From positions 1 through 22,341 of the forward strand of contig NZ_PEKX01000026.1 of assembly GCF_002796985.1 (NCBI RefSeq): a stretch of 22,341 nucleotides of DNA. The letters are read 5' to 3'. The notes beneath the pieces were generated by a model. That model ran no database searches, was not told the DNA's origin, and saw only the letters and a program-made list of their open reading frames with translations. The stretch is from Pseudomonas sp. GTDB lineage: Bacteria > Pseudomonadota > Gammaproteobacteria > Pseudomonadales > Pseudomonadaceae. The translations under genes and the position numbers were made by a program. How positions within the stretch are numbered: the stretch's first letter is position 1; every line of letters begins with the position of its first letter. Shown piece by piece: positions 1 to 7,826 of this stretch.

Positions 1-133
1 TGTAAGATTCTCAAATAAATGCGACTGTGGGGTGCATACACCGCCGGTAGGCGTGGGGATTTGTGAAATTAAATGCGACGGTTTTCTCCTATTTACTGCG
101 ACTGGATATGAGATGGATGACAATAGCTGCGAT
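1..133. repeat. Left transposon end with TnsB-site array
   Basis: The tip TGT is at 1-3. Direct repeats of an A/T-rich block plus TGCGAC lie at 13-25 (AAATAAATGCGAC), 66-79 (AAATTAAATGCGAC) and 90-102 (TATTTACTGCGAC). A degenerate copy, AGCTGCGAT, is near 125-133. They share the core found at the other end of the window. TnsB, the DDE transposase, is expected to bind them. The array covers all the DNA upstream of tnsA and touches its first codons, so bound transposase would probably repress the tns operon. No clear -35/-10 pair was picked out here. Confidence 0.85.
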
Positions 134-808
134 CAGATAGTTGTCCGGCAAACACGGCGCATTGGTCCGACACGACGAAGCGTCTCCGGCATCTACGTTT
201 TTCGTCGGGAGGCGTCTATCCCATTCGAATCGACGCTGGAGAGGGACTTCCTGATCCGAGCCGAATTCATGTCGGATGTGCTTGCTGTGACTGCTCAACC
301 GGTCAGCATCCCATTTATCGACCCACAGGGACGTTCTAGCGTCTACACGCCGGACTTTTTGGTTCATTACCGGCTTGGCAATCGCTCCTATGAGGATTAC
401 CCACGACCATTACTGGTGGAGGTCAAACCAGCCAAGGCATGGCGCGCCAACTGGAGGGCCTGGGCAGGTAAGTGGAAGGCTGCGCGCCAGTTTGCGCATG
501 TGCAGGGTTGGCAGTTTCGGATCTATGACGAGTCGCGTATCCGCGATCAGACACTACAGAACATCCGTTTTCTGGAGCGATACCAGCGGATGGAGTTTGC
601 GGTGGAAGAGTCACGTTGGATCATCGACAACCTACAGAAGATGGGCGCGACGCCTTTTCACTACCTGCTATCTAGACACTTCATGGGCGCATACCGCGTA
701 AATGGTGTTGCGCATATTTGGCACCTCCTTGCGAGCCGGAAAATCGAGTGTGATATGAGCCGTCCACTTAGCGATCAGACAGAGTTGTGGGTGTCTAGCT
801 ATGCATGA
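113..808 (+). CDS. tnsA: TnsA-like transposon end endonuclease
   Basis: TnsA cuts the 5' strands at the transposon ends and works with TnsB to free the element from the donor. The 231-residue product has the TnsA layout: an acidic ESTLERDF block near residue 40, then TPDFLVHY (Asp) and LVEVKPAK (the E-x-K part) around residues 80-107. Together these form the restriction-endonuclease-like catalytic set. A helical C-terminal part follows. An upstream ATG at 32 is open, but that would place three TnsB sites inside the gene and add a non-homologous leader, so the ATG at 113 is preferred. Its ribosome site is weak. The end overlaps tnsB by 8 bases, so translation is probably coupled. Known as tniC in Tn6022-type elements. 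Confidence 0.9.
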   Translation: MDDNSCDQIVVRQTRRIGPTRRSVSGIYVFRREASIPFESTLERDFLIRAEFMSDVLAVTAQPVSIPFIDPQGRSSVYTPDFLVHYRLGNRSYEDYPRPLLVEVKPAKAWRANWRAWAGKWKAARQFAHVQGWQFRIYDESRIRDQTLQNIRFLERYQRMEFAVEESRWIIDNLQKMGATPFHYLLSRHFMGAYRVNGVAHIWHLLASRKIECDMSRPLSDQTELWVSSYA

Positions 809-2735
809 CATCGACGATGAAGCGCACCTAAATCCTGCGTTTGAGCCATGCCGCCAGCGTGTCAGCCTAGAGATTGGCGCTTTTGTGCAGCATGGCAGCG
901 CCATCTATAAGATCGTCCAGCATCTAGATTTTGAGTCAGCGATTGGTCTTGATGTCGAAACTGGGCGCAGCATGGCTTTGCGGTTAGGCGAGCTACGGCC
1001 TGTAGAAGCTGGAGTGCAGTCGTCAACGCACAATGTGGATCTGGCCGAGATCGCGGATGAGGACTGGAGGATTGCCGAGAAGAGGTTTGCCGCAATCAAG
1101 CCACTATTAGGTAGTTTCAGCGGAGGGCGCGAGGCGGTTACACGGCGGGCAGAGGAGGTGGGCGTTGACGCCGGGACCTTGTACCGCTGGATGAAGCGGT
1201 ACCGGGCCTATGAGGTAATCTCTGCACTCATTCCCCGTAAGCGGGGATGGCAGCAGGGGAAGGGGCGCATTTCTGCCCAGGCCGAAGAAGTCATCGGCGC
1301 GGTCTTGTCCGATTTCTATCTAACCAGCCAACGGCCCAGCGTACAGAAAACCATTGTAGAGATTCAGCGACGCTGCTCGGATCGGGGTATCAATGCTCCT
1401 GGTGAGTCCGCCATCCGTGCGCGAATCGCAAACCTCAGTGAGCGGGACCGTCTGCGTGGGCGTGGATATAAGGAAAAAGCCAAGAATCGTTTTCTTCCCG
1501 CAGCAGGTAGCTTTCCTAACGCCGACTATCCTCTTGCCGTCGTGCAAATAGACCACACACCCGCCGACATCATCCTTGTAGACGATGTCTACCGTAAGCC
1601 TATTGGTCGTCCATGGATCACCTTGGCGATGGATGTTCACAGCCGCATGGTGACGGGTTATTACCTCTCCTTCGATCCACCATCAGAAACCTCGGTAGCT
1701 ATGTGTGTCGCCCATTCGGTACTACCGAAGGAAGACTGGCTCGCGCTGCACAAAGTAGATGCGCAGTGGCCAGTCTGGGGTGTACCGAAAACAATTCATG
1801 TCGACAACGGTGCGGATTTTCGCTCGAACAATTTTCAGCAGTCGTGCCTCATGTACGGTATCAATTTGGAGTTCAGACCTGTTAAGCAACCGCGTTATGG
1901 CGGACACATTGAGCGAATGCTCGGCACGTTGTTGCGCGAAATTCATGGCTTACCGGGAACCACGTTCTCATCGATTAAGGAGCGTGACGGGTACGATGCC
2001 GAGAAGCATGCGGTACTGACCAAGTCTGAGTTCGAGGAGTGGTTGGTAACTCTCATCTGCAAGGTTTACCACCAACGCCTACATTCGACCTTAATGATGT
2101 CACCATCCCGCAAGTGGGAGATTGGGATCTTCGGGAACGCAGAAGCACCGGGTGTTGGCATCCCCCCACGGCCTGTCGGTGGCCACAGCATCTTGCTGGA
2201 TTTCCTACCCGCCTTCAGGCGTACCGTGCAGACCTTTGGTGTGACAATCGATGGTATGAGCTATTACGCCGAAGCGCTGCGCCCTTGGATAAATGCGATC
2301 GAAAAGGAGACCGGTGCGAAGCGCGAATTCACGTTCCGGCGAGACCCGCGCGACATTAGCACGCTGTGGTTTTTCGATCCGGATATTAAGCAGTACTTCA
2401 AGATTCCATTCGCCAATCAGGCACTGCCAGCCATGAGTGTTTGGGAGTACCGCCAAGCCAAGGAAAAGCTCAAACAAGAGGGGCGTGCTGGTGTAGATCA
2501 CCATCAGATCTTACGTGCAGTTACGGAGCTGCGTACCAAGGTTGATGAGGCTCGAGAAAAGACGAAGCTTGCCCGAAAACAGGCTCAGCGCCGTAAAGAT
2601 CACGCGAATAAGGTGTCTCCGGGAGCACCATTGGCTGGTGTGCTTCCTCGGCCGCCAGCTTCTACACCAGCACCGACGAACCCTGCCATTTCCGGCTTAT
2701 TGGATGACATAGATCCATTCGGAGATATCGCATGA
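801..2735 (+). CDS. tnsB: TnsB DDE transposase
   Basis: TnsB binds the TGCGAC end repeats and performs 3'-end cutting and strand transfer. The 644-residue protein has N-terminal helix-turn-helix DNA-binding regions (about residues 85-225). An RNase H-like rve core follows, with catalytic Asp251 (VVQIDHTPAD), Asp335 (IHVDNGADF) and Glu371 (GGHIERMLG). All three acids are intact, so it looks active. After a beta-barrel-like segment comes a basic helix (about 570-595), a proline-rich linker and an acidic tail GLLDDIDPFGDIA at 632-644. This resembles the C-terminal hook that contacts TnsC in related systems. It overlaps tnsA by 8 bases and tnsC by 4. Equivalent to tniA in AbaR/Tn6022 nomenclature. 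Confidence 0.95.
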   Translation: MHDIDDEAHLNPAFEPCRQRVSLEIGAFVQHGSAIYKIVQHLDFESAIGLDVETGRSMALRLGELRPVEAGVQSSTHNVDLAEIADEDWRIAEKRFAAIKPLLGSFSGGREAVTRRAEEVGVDAGTLYRWMKRYRAYEVISALIPRKRGWQQGKGRISAQAEEVIGAVLSDFYLTSQRPSVQKTIVEIQRRCSDRGINAPGESAIRARIANLSERDRLRGRGYKEKAKNRFLPAAGSFPNADYPLAVVQIDHTPADIILVDDVYRKPIGRPWITLAMDVHSRMVTGYYLSFDPPSETSVAMCVAHSVLPKEDWLALHKVDAQWPVWGVPKTIHVDNGADFRSNNFQQSCLMYGINLEFRPVKQPRYGGHIERMLGTLLREIHGLPGTTFSSIKERDGYDAEKHAVLTKSEFEEWLVTLICKVYHQRLHSTLMMSPSRKWEIGIFGNAEAPGVGIPPRPVGGHSILLDFLPAFRRTVQTFGVTIDGMSYYAEALRPWINAIEKETGAKREFTFRRDPRDISTLWFFDPDIKQYFKIPFANQALPAMSVWEYRQAKEKLKQEGRAGVDHHQILRAVTELRTKVDEAREKTKLARKQAQRRKDHANKVSPGAPLAGVLPRPPASTPAPTNPAISGLLDDIDPFGDIA

Positions 2736-3622
2736 CCAAGTATGAGCATATACACCCAGATTTTCGTCATGTGATGTCCTTGTCGGACAAGGAGCGGATT
2801 GCCTTTCTGGATATGCCACGCTGGATTGGCTATGCAAAAGCGCAGCAGATGCTTGAGACCCTTCAGGGCCTTTTGCACAAGCCTCAACGACCGCGCATGC
2901 CTAATCTTCTGATCGTGGGCGAGCCGAACAACGGCAAGACCACTATCGTGCGCCGCTTTGTCGATCTTTGCGGAAAGGGTTATGTGAATGAGGAGTCGGA
3001 CCCGGTCAAGCCTGTAATCCTTGCCGAGGCACCGCCGAGTGCCGACGAGAAAGGGTTGTACATTTCCATCCTGGAGCAGTTCTTTACGCCTTATCGAGCT
3101 ACTGACCCATGCGCCAAGCTGCGCTACCAGGTTATCCATCTGTTCCGTGCCTGCCATGTGCGCATGTTAGTGATTGATGAGTTCCACTCCTTGTTGACTG
3201 GGTCCCCGATCAAGCAGCGCGAGGTCATGAATGCCATCAAGCTGCTGTGCAATGAACTTGCAATCCCCATTGTCGGCGTTGGTACACGTGAGGCAGTACG
3301 TGTACTGCATACCGATCCGCAACACGCGAGTAGATTTGACGTCTTTAGCCTTTCAACTTGGGCGCTGGATAAGGAGTTCCAAGCGTTGCTGGCTAGCTTT
3401 GAGCGTGTTCTGCCCTTACGCCAACCTTCACGTCTCCATCAGCCAGAGCTTGCGTTGACCTTGCATTCAATATGCGATGGCAATATCGGCAACCTGCATC
3501 GTTTGCTTGTTGCATGTGCTTCCGATGCGATCCAGAACGGGCATGAATGCATCGACAGACAGGTGATCGAGGCGAAGGCTTGGATGCGTCCAACCAGCGG
3601 TATCCGAGAGTTCATCGCGTAG
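2732..3622 (+). CDS. tnsC: TnsC AAA+ transposition regulator
   Basis: TnsC is the AAA+ ATPase that links the target selector to the TnsA-TnsB transposase. The 296-residue protein has a Walker A motif GEPNNGKT (63-70), a Walker B LVIDE (146-150) followed by FHSLL, and a sensor-like VGVGTREA segment near 190. At this length it is closer to compact TniB than to the 555-residue TnsC of Tn7, which fits the Tn6022 group. It starts inside the last codons of tnsB (ATGA overlap) and ends 8 bases before tniQ. Known as tniB in AbaR elements. Confidence 0.93.
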   Translation: MTKYEHIHPDFRHVMSLSDKERIAFLDMPRWIGYAKAQQMLETLQGLLHKPQRPRMPNLLIVGEPNNGKTTIVRRFVDLCGKGYVNEESDPVKPVILAEAPPSADEKGLYISILEQFFTPYRATDPCAKLRYQVIHLFRACHVRMLVIDEFHSLLTGSPIKQREVMNAIKLLCNELAIPIVGVGTREAVRVLHTDPQHASRFDVFSLSTWALDKEFQALLASFERVLPLRQPSRLHQPELALTLHSICDGNIGNLHRLLVACASDAIQNGHECIDRQVIEAKAWMRPTSGIREFIA

Positions 3623-3630
3623 CCCCGGTG

Positions 3631-4686
3631 ATGCAATTCATCTCTCGTTTACCGGATGAGCTGTTGTCGTCCTGGCTGGTCCGCGTGGCCATGAAGCAAG
3701 GCTGCGATCCGCTAGCGCTCACCTCCTGCTTTTGGCCCCAGCGCCGCGTTTGGGCGACTGATCTAGATCGGGGGGCAATTGGGCGTCCACATGATTGCGC
3801 CGGTCTTTCAGAGAGCGATTTCTCCGAGCTCACCTTAGCGTCAATCGCATCAAAAGTTGCATATGACACAGGGCCAGGCGAAGCCGTCTGGCCATGGATA
3901 CTTGCTGCGGGTTGTCGCAACCGTCGTAGGCATGGCGGACTGCAGTTCTGCCCAGAGTGTTTAGCCGCAGATACCTGGCCTTACTATCGTCGATGCTGGC
4001 GGCTGGCATGGCATACCAGTTGCCTAAAGCACGGCTGCATGCTGATGGATCGCTGTGGCGTGTGTGGTCGCACTCCTGAGCCGCATCGATTGACGCTCGC
4101 GAACCCAAACCTTGCGCTGTGTGCTACGTGTGGAGCTGACTTTCGCACTCAAATATCACCCCTCTATGACTTGCAGGCAGCGCGCTTTCAGCTGTGTGCA
4201 GATCAAGCCGTGGAGCATGGTGAAGCGCGCTATGGAGACACTGTTGTTCTGACGGCAGAGTGGTTTAGGTTGGCACGCTTTCTAGTCGCTTTGCTTCGGG
4301 CTGCGGGTCGTGCAGGGCACCAGTGTTTTAGCCAAATGTTTGAGCGAGTCGGTATGGGGCAAGCCAGCACTTGGTCTCCGGTAACTGGGCTCCCTTTAGA
4401 GCTGCTACCAACATACGAACGTATGGCTTTGTTAGCCCCCGCATACCAAGTTCTCAATGTGGAGCTAGATGCATTGGTGGATGCCGCCTTATCTTCGGGC
4501 ATTACCCGCAACGCGTTACTTTCTGTTGGCGGTCACGCGCCGCCTTGTCTCAATGTATTGGTTTCTGCTCTTCCGCAGGGCACCTCAATATGCTCTAGAA
4601 AGCCATCAGAGAAGCAGTGTCGTCCGCGCTCTCGCGTCGCTGTTGAGCGGATGGTGGCGCGCCTCAAGAGAAAGGCAAGGTGGTAA
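3631..4686 (+). CDS. tniQ: TniQ-family target-selection adaptor
   Basis: TniQ proteins join a DNA-recognition factor to TnsC at the target. The 351-residue product begins MQFISRLPDELLSSWLVRVA, the typical TniQ opening. It has four zinc-ligand pairs: CPEC (107-110), C-x2-H (131-134, in the WHTSCLKHG block), CGVC (142-145) and CATC (164-167). An upstream in-frame ATG at 3547 lies inside tnsC and would add an unrelated leader, so 3631 is chosen. It sits 8 bases after tnsC, and its stop overlaps the next start (TAATG). It lacks the long C-terminal DNA-binding part of TnsD, so it probably depends on the next protein for site choice. Equivalent to tniD. Confidence 0.92.
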   Translation: MQFISRLPDELLSSWLVRVAMKQGCDPLALTSCFWPQRRVWATDLDRGAIGRPHDCAGLSESDFSELTLASIASKVAYDTGPGEAVWPWILAAGCRNRRRHGGLQFCPECLAADTWPYYRRCWRLAWHTSCLKHGCMLMDRCGVCGRTPEPHRLTLANPNLALCATCGADFRTQISPLYDLQAARFQLCADQAVEHGEARYGDTVVLTAEWFRLARFLVALLRAAGRAGHQCFSQMFERVGMGQASTWSPVTGLPLELLPTYERMALLAPAYQVLNVELDALVDAALSSGITRNALLSVGGHAPPCLNVLVSALPQGTSICSRKPSEKQCRPRSRVAVERMVARLKRKARW

Positions 4687-6128
4687 TGCATGCCGCTGAT
4701 GCGGCTTCCGCGCTTTACTGCAGCGGCTGTGGCCGTTCGATGGCGAAGGCGCATCGGAAGCATAACGGTGAGCGCTTTTGTGCAACCTGCTATGCGCGTT
4801 TGTTCACGCGGCGTTTGTGTTCGAGCTGTGGAAGATTTGCTCGATTGCCGCCCGGTGACGGATCGATATGCCGTAAATGTGAAAGCGCTAGACCCTGTGT
4901 ACGCTGTGGCACAAGCGGACGGAGTGTTGGGGTGATGACGCGCTATGGTCCTGTGTGTAATGCGTGCCGCCCACACTTCGTCGATCCCAAGCCTTGTGGC
5001 GAGTGCGGAAAACCATCCAATAGGCTATCCCGAGTCTCGCGCTTGGGGCTGGATGTGCAGGTATGCCCTGTATGTGCACGACGTGACTTCGCTACCTGCC
5101 AGAGCTGTCGACGACATCGAATTTTAGCTGAGAGCCGAGACGGTCGCTTACTGTGCAGCCTATGTATGTCTGTTGGAATAGTGAGCTGCCGAGACTGCGG
5201 AGAGCAGATGCCAGCAGGGCGGGGGATCAGGTGTGAATCCTGTTACTGGCGTGGCCTGCACAGTAAACGTGTGCAGCTTGATCAAGCTGCATTTGCTACG
5301 CCGCAATTTGCAGCCTTGTTCGCTGAATATGCTGCATGGCTACAAGAGCGAATTGGTTGGCAGCGTGCGGCGCTGCGGATTCATCGATACTTGCCATTTT
5401 TCATCGAGATCGAGCAGCGTTGGCGTGATGTTCCTAGTTACTCCGTCTTGCTAGCTCACTTCGGCGCGGAAGGTTTACGGCATGTCCGGTTGCCCATGAC
5501 GTGGTTTACCGAAGCCCAACGCATGGAGGTAAACGCAGTAGCGCGTGAAGCAGACTCCGAAAACAGGCGCATCCGCAGGCTGCTCGGCACTATGCCAGCT
5601 GGGACTGTTGGTGCGTTGGCGCTTACAGCGTATCGAGACCTACTGCAGGCAAAAGTCGACGCGGGGAAATCAACAAGTCGCTCGATGCGGCTAGCGCTTC
5701 GCCCGGCGGTGAGTTTGTTGCTTGTTGCGGATGGCTCCGGGAATACATTGCCGAATCAAGCCACCGTAGATCGCCTGCTGCGCGAAACTCCTGGCCAGCT
5801 AGCGGCTTTAATCGGCTTCATCTGCTATCTCAACAAGCACTATGCGTTGGGCCTTTTGCCTGTTGTAGATGAGCAGCACGCTGCGGCACGCCGTCGACAA
5901 AGTCTGGAGGCCAAACTGCTGGCTTTGGCGCGCGGTGGTGGCGACAGTAATAGCTTTCGGCGCAAATGGGTCTGCATCGGGCTGATGTATTTCCACGGGC
6001 TTTCAAAAGTACCGAGCGGACAGGTACTAAGTGACGCAATTTCTATTGATGCCGATGGCTATCGTATTTCCATTAGGGGGCAGGAGTACTGGCTGCCAAC
6101 CCCCGAGTCTATAGCCGCTACTGAATAG
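4686..6128 (+). CDS. tnsF: TnsF-like target selector with dead recombinase fold
   Basis: This gene sits where tniE/tnsF lies in Tn6022-type elements. In that group TnsF carries an inactive tyrosine recombinase domain and sends insertions to comM. Residues 12-190 hold about twelve CxxC pairs, i.e. roughly six zinc ribbons. Residues about 200-325 resemble the SAM-like core-binding domain of Xer-type recombinases, and about 330-480 the start of the catalytic domain. At the expected LRxSE box there is GLSKVPSG, so the first catalytic Arg is absent. The protein ends about 35 residues later, before the HxxR and Tyr motifs. Sequence after the stop shows no continuing homology, so this is not one fresh nonsense change. 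The ATG at 4686 overlaps the tniQ stop; a GTG two codons earlier is also possible. The targeting role is by homology and position. Confidence 0.78.
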   Translation: MHAADAASALYCSGCGRSMAKAHRKHNGERFCATCYARLFTRRLCSSCGRFARLPPGDGSICRKCESARPCVRCGTSGRSVGVMTRYGPVCNACRPHFVDPKPCGECGKPSNRLSRVSRLGLDVQVCPVCARRDFATCQSCRRHRILAESRDGRLLCSLCMSVGIVSCRDCGEQMPAGRGIRCESCYWRGLHSKRVQLDQAAFATPQFAALFAEYAAWLQERIGWQRAALRIHRYLPFFIEIEQRWRDVPSYSVLLAHFGAEGLRHVRLPMTWFTEAQRMEVNAVAREADSENRRIRRLLGTMPAGTVGALALTAYRDLLQAKVDAGKSTSRSMRLALRPAVSLLLVADGSGNTLPNQATVDRLLRETPGQLAALIGFICYLNKHYALGLLPVVDEQHAAARRRQSLEAKLLALARGGGDSNSFRRKWVCIGLMYFHGLSKVPSGQVLSDAISIDADGYRISIRGQEYWLPTPESIAATE

Positions 6129-6584
6129 CCCCTCATTCCGTTCAAAAGCGGCCGCTAGAAGCAGGCCGCCTTTGACCCCTGATTACTGTCTACGAAATTT
6201 GGGGGCGATTTGACGAGCACCAACACCTTGCATACCCACAGCAGATGCTGGGCGACACCGGCGACCATCTGTGTGGTACAGGCACTTTCTGCACTGACCC
6301 GCGCGGTGGGGTGTATTGCCTGACTCTTACAGGAAAGAAGAGCTGCAGGCGGGTTAATGGGAGCTGTGACTAAGCTAAAGACCACAGAGATCGCACCTGT
6401 CTAGCTCCGCCAATTCCGCAACCTCAGCGCTCGGTGCATGCCATGCCACGCAGCTTCCGCGAGTGATTGCATGATGGCACTATGGCGCTCATCAACTCTT
6501 CCAATGCAGCGTCCCCGCCTCTGGCGCTTCGGCTTATCGCTCGACTCGGGTTGTTGCGGTTAGCCATACACAAAGGATCGTGTC
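6129..6584. other. Gene-free stretch between tns operon and SIR2
   Basis: About 456 bases with no convincing gene. It contains the hairpin at 6145-6173 and, on the + strand, an open frame at 6176-6373. Its only ATG (6245) would give 42 residues rich in Cys and Gly (LCGTGTFC, VYCLTLTGKKSC). No ribosome site precedes that ATG, so it may be the tail of a lost gene. A clear Shine-Dalgarno for SIR2 (AAGGA, 6573-6577) is at the right edge. I found no confident promoter. Confidence 0.5.
6145..6173 (+). terminator. Possible terminator after the tns operon
   Basis: An inverted repeat AAAGCGGCC / GGCCGC-C-TTT with a 10-base loop lies 17 bases after the tnsF stop. The stem is GC-rich but followed by only three T, so termination would be weak. 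This is a sequence-only guess. Confidence 0.35.
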
Positions 6585-7823
6585 ATGACAGACGAAGTAG
6601 CTCCGCTCGACGATAATTTTAAGGGGCAACAGGCTTACCTCCCGCCAGGTGCCATCGAGTGGCTACCGTTGACTGAGGAAGCTTTCACGGTACTGAAGGC
6701 CGTAGACGAAGCTGATGATGTACAAATCCGCGCTAATAAATCTGCGCTTTCGGATATGTTTGCGTCCGCACTTCAAATCCCCAACCTAGGGTTCTTTGCG
6801 GGAAGTGGTACTTCGCTTGGAGCTGTCGGCGGCCCGAGCATGTGGGAACTATGGCAACGAGCGATGTGCCCCGAGGAGCCAAACAGGCTCTCCGAACGCG
6901 CTGCCAACATCGCAGATACCGTCCGTTATCTAGAGAGAATCAACCCCAACATCGAGCACTTTTTGTCCCAGTGCGACGCCTATTTGGCATTCAACAGCGA
7001 CGACGGGGTCAGTGCATTTGTTAACGAAGTGAAAGCCTTGATTCTTCACGCCTGCTCGGAGTTTATGAATAGCAATACTTCGGACATCTCAGCGTACAGG
7101 AATCTGCTGCAGAAGTTAGCGAGGCGCAGGGTTAGAGATCCTCGGCTAAAGGTTTTTACTACGAACTACGACATGTGCTTCGAAACCGCAGCATCCGATC
7201 TTGGGATGGTTACCATTGATGGCTTCTCGTACACCCGAAAGCGCAGATTTGATGGGAAGCACTTCACCTATGACATCGTGCGACGCGAGGCGGACAGCCA
7301 TGAATTTACGGAGGGCATTTACCACCTCCTGAAGCTTCATGGGTCCGTAAGCTGGAGTCGGGAAGGTACAGAGATTTACGAGCATGCGGCTCCTTCTCCA
7401 GAGAATGCATGTTTAATCTATCCAGCCAAGGGAAAGTATCAGCAAGCATTCCTACAGCCACACCTTGAACTCCTATCAAGGTTTTTGGAGTTTTTGCGAC
7501 AACCCAATAGTTGCTTAATTATCGCGGGCTTCGGCTTCAACGATGATCACCTCTCTGAGCCCATTTACTCTGCAATTCAGTCCAACCCAAGCCTCAAACT
7601 TATTCTCTGTGACTTCCACGGCATCCCTCACCTACATAATCGCGGTCGACATGGCTCAAGTGCATATTGGGGGAAATTCCATGATCTTGCGATGGAGGGA
7701 TTCGACATCCACTTCATCAGCGCTTCATTCGCGGACATGGTCAGCCACATTCCTCACCTTCGTACCGCTTCGCCCGCAGAGCAGCTAGCAAATGCCGTGA
7801 GACGCATAAAGGGAGGGGCATAA
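6585..7823 (+). CDS. SIR2-domain NADase of a SIR2-HerA pair
   Basis: SIR2-like defence proteins hydrolyse NAD+ and stop phage growth by depleting it. The 412-residue protein has the SIR2 NAD-binding opening FFAGSGTSLG (70-79), FTTNYD (191-196), the catalytic His in LLKLHGSVSW (His252), and a late IIAGFGFNDDH segment typical of the SIR2_2 family. No transmembrane or extra effector domain is seen. A good AAGGA lies 7 bases before the ATG. It ends 3 bases before a HerA ATPase gene, the known SIR2-HerA defence arrangement, so the two products probably form one complex. The trigger cannot be read from sequence. Confidence 0.88.
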   Translation: MTDEVAPLDDNFKGQQAYLPPGAIEWLPLTEEAFTVLKAVDEADDVQIRANKSALSDMFASALQIPNLGFFAGSGTSLGAVGGPSMWELWQRAMCPEEPNRLSERAANIADTVRYLERINPNIEHFLSQCDAYLAFNSDDGVSAFVNEVKALILHACSEFMNSNTSDISAYRNLLQKLARRRVRDPRLKVFTTNYDMCFETAASDLGMVTIDGFSYTRKRRFDGKHFTYDIVRREADSHEFTEGIYHLLKLHGSVSWSREGTEIYEHAAPSPENACLIYPAKGKYQQAFLQPHLELLSRFLEFLRQPNSCLIIAGFGFNDDHLSEPIYSAIQSNPSLKLILCDFHGIPHLHNRGRHGSSAYWGKFHDLAMEGFDIHFISASFADMVSHIPHLRTASPAEQLANAVRRIKGGA

Positions 7824-7826
7824 TCG

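Noticed and set aside
32..112. Upstream ATG giving a 258-residue TnsA
   Set aside because: The added 27 residues are encoded by the end repeats and do not look like TnsA; the ATG at 113 gives the normal length.
2600..3157. 185-codon minus-strand frame across the tnsB/tnsC junction
   Set aside because: It opposes two clear genes with catalytic motifs and has no family pattern.
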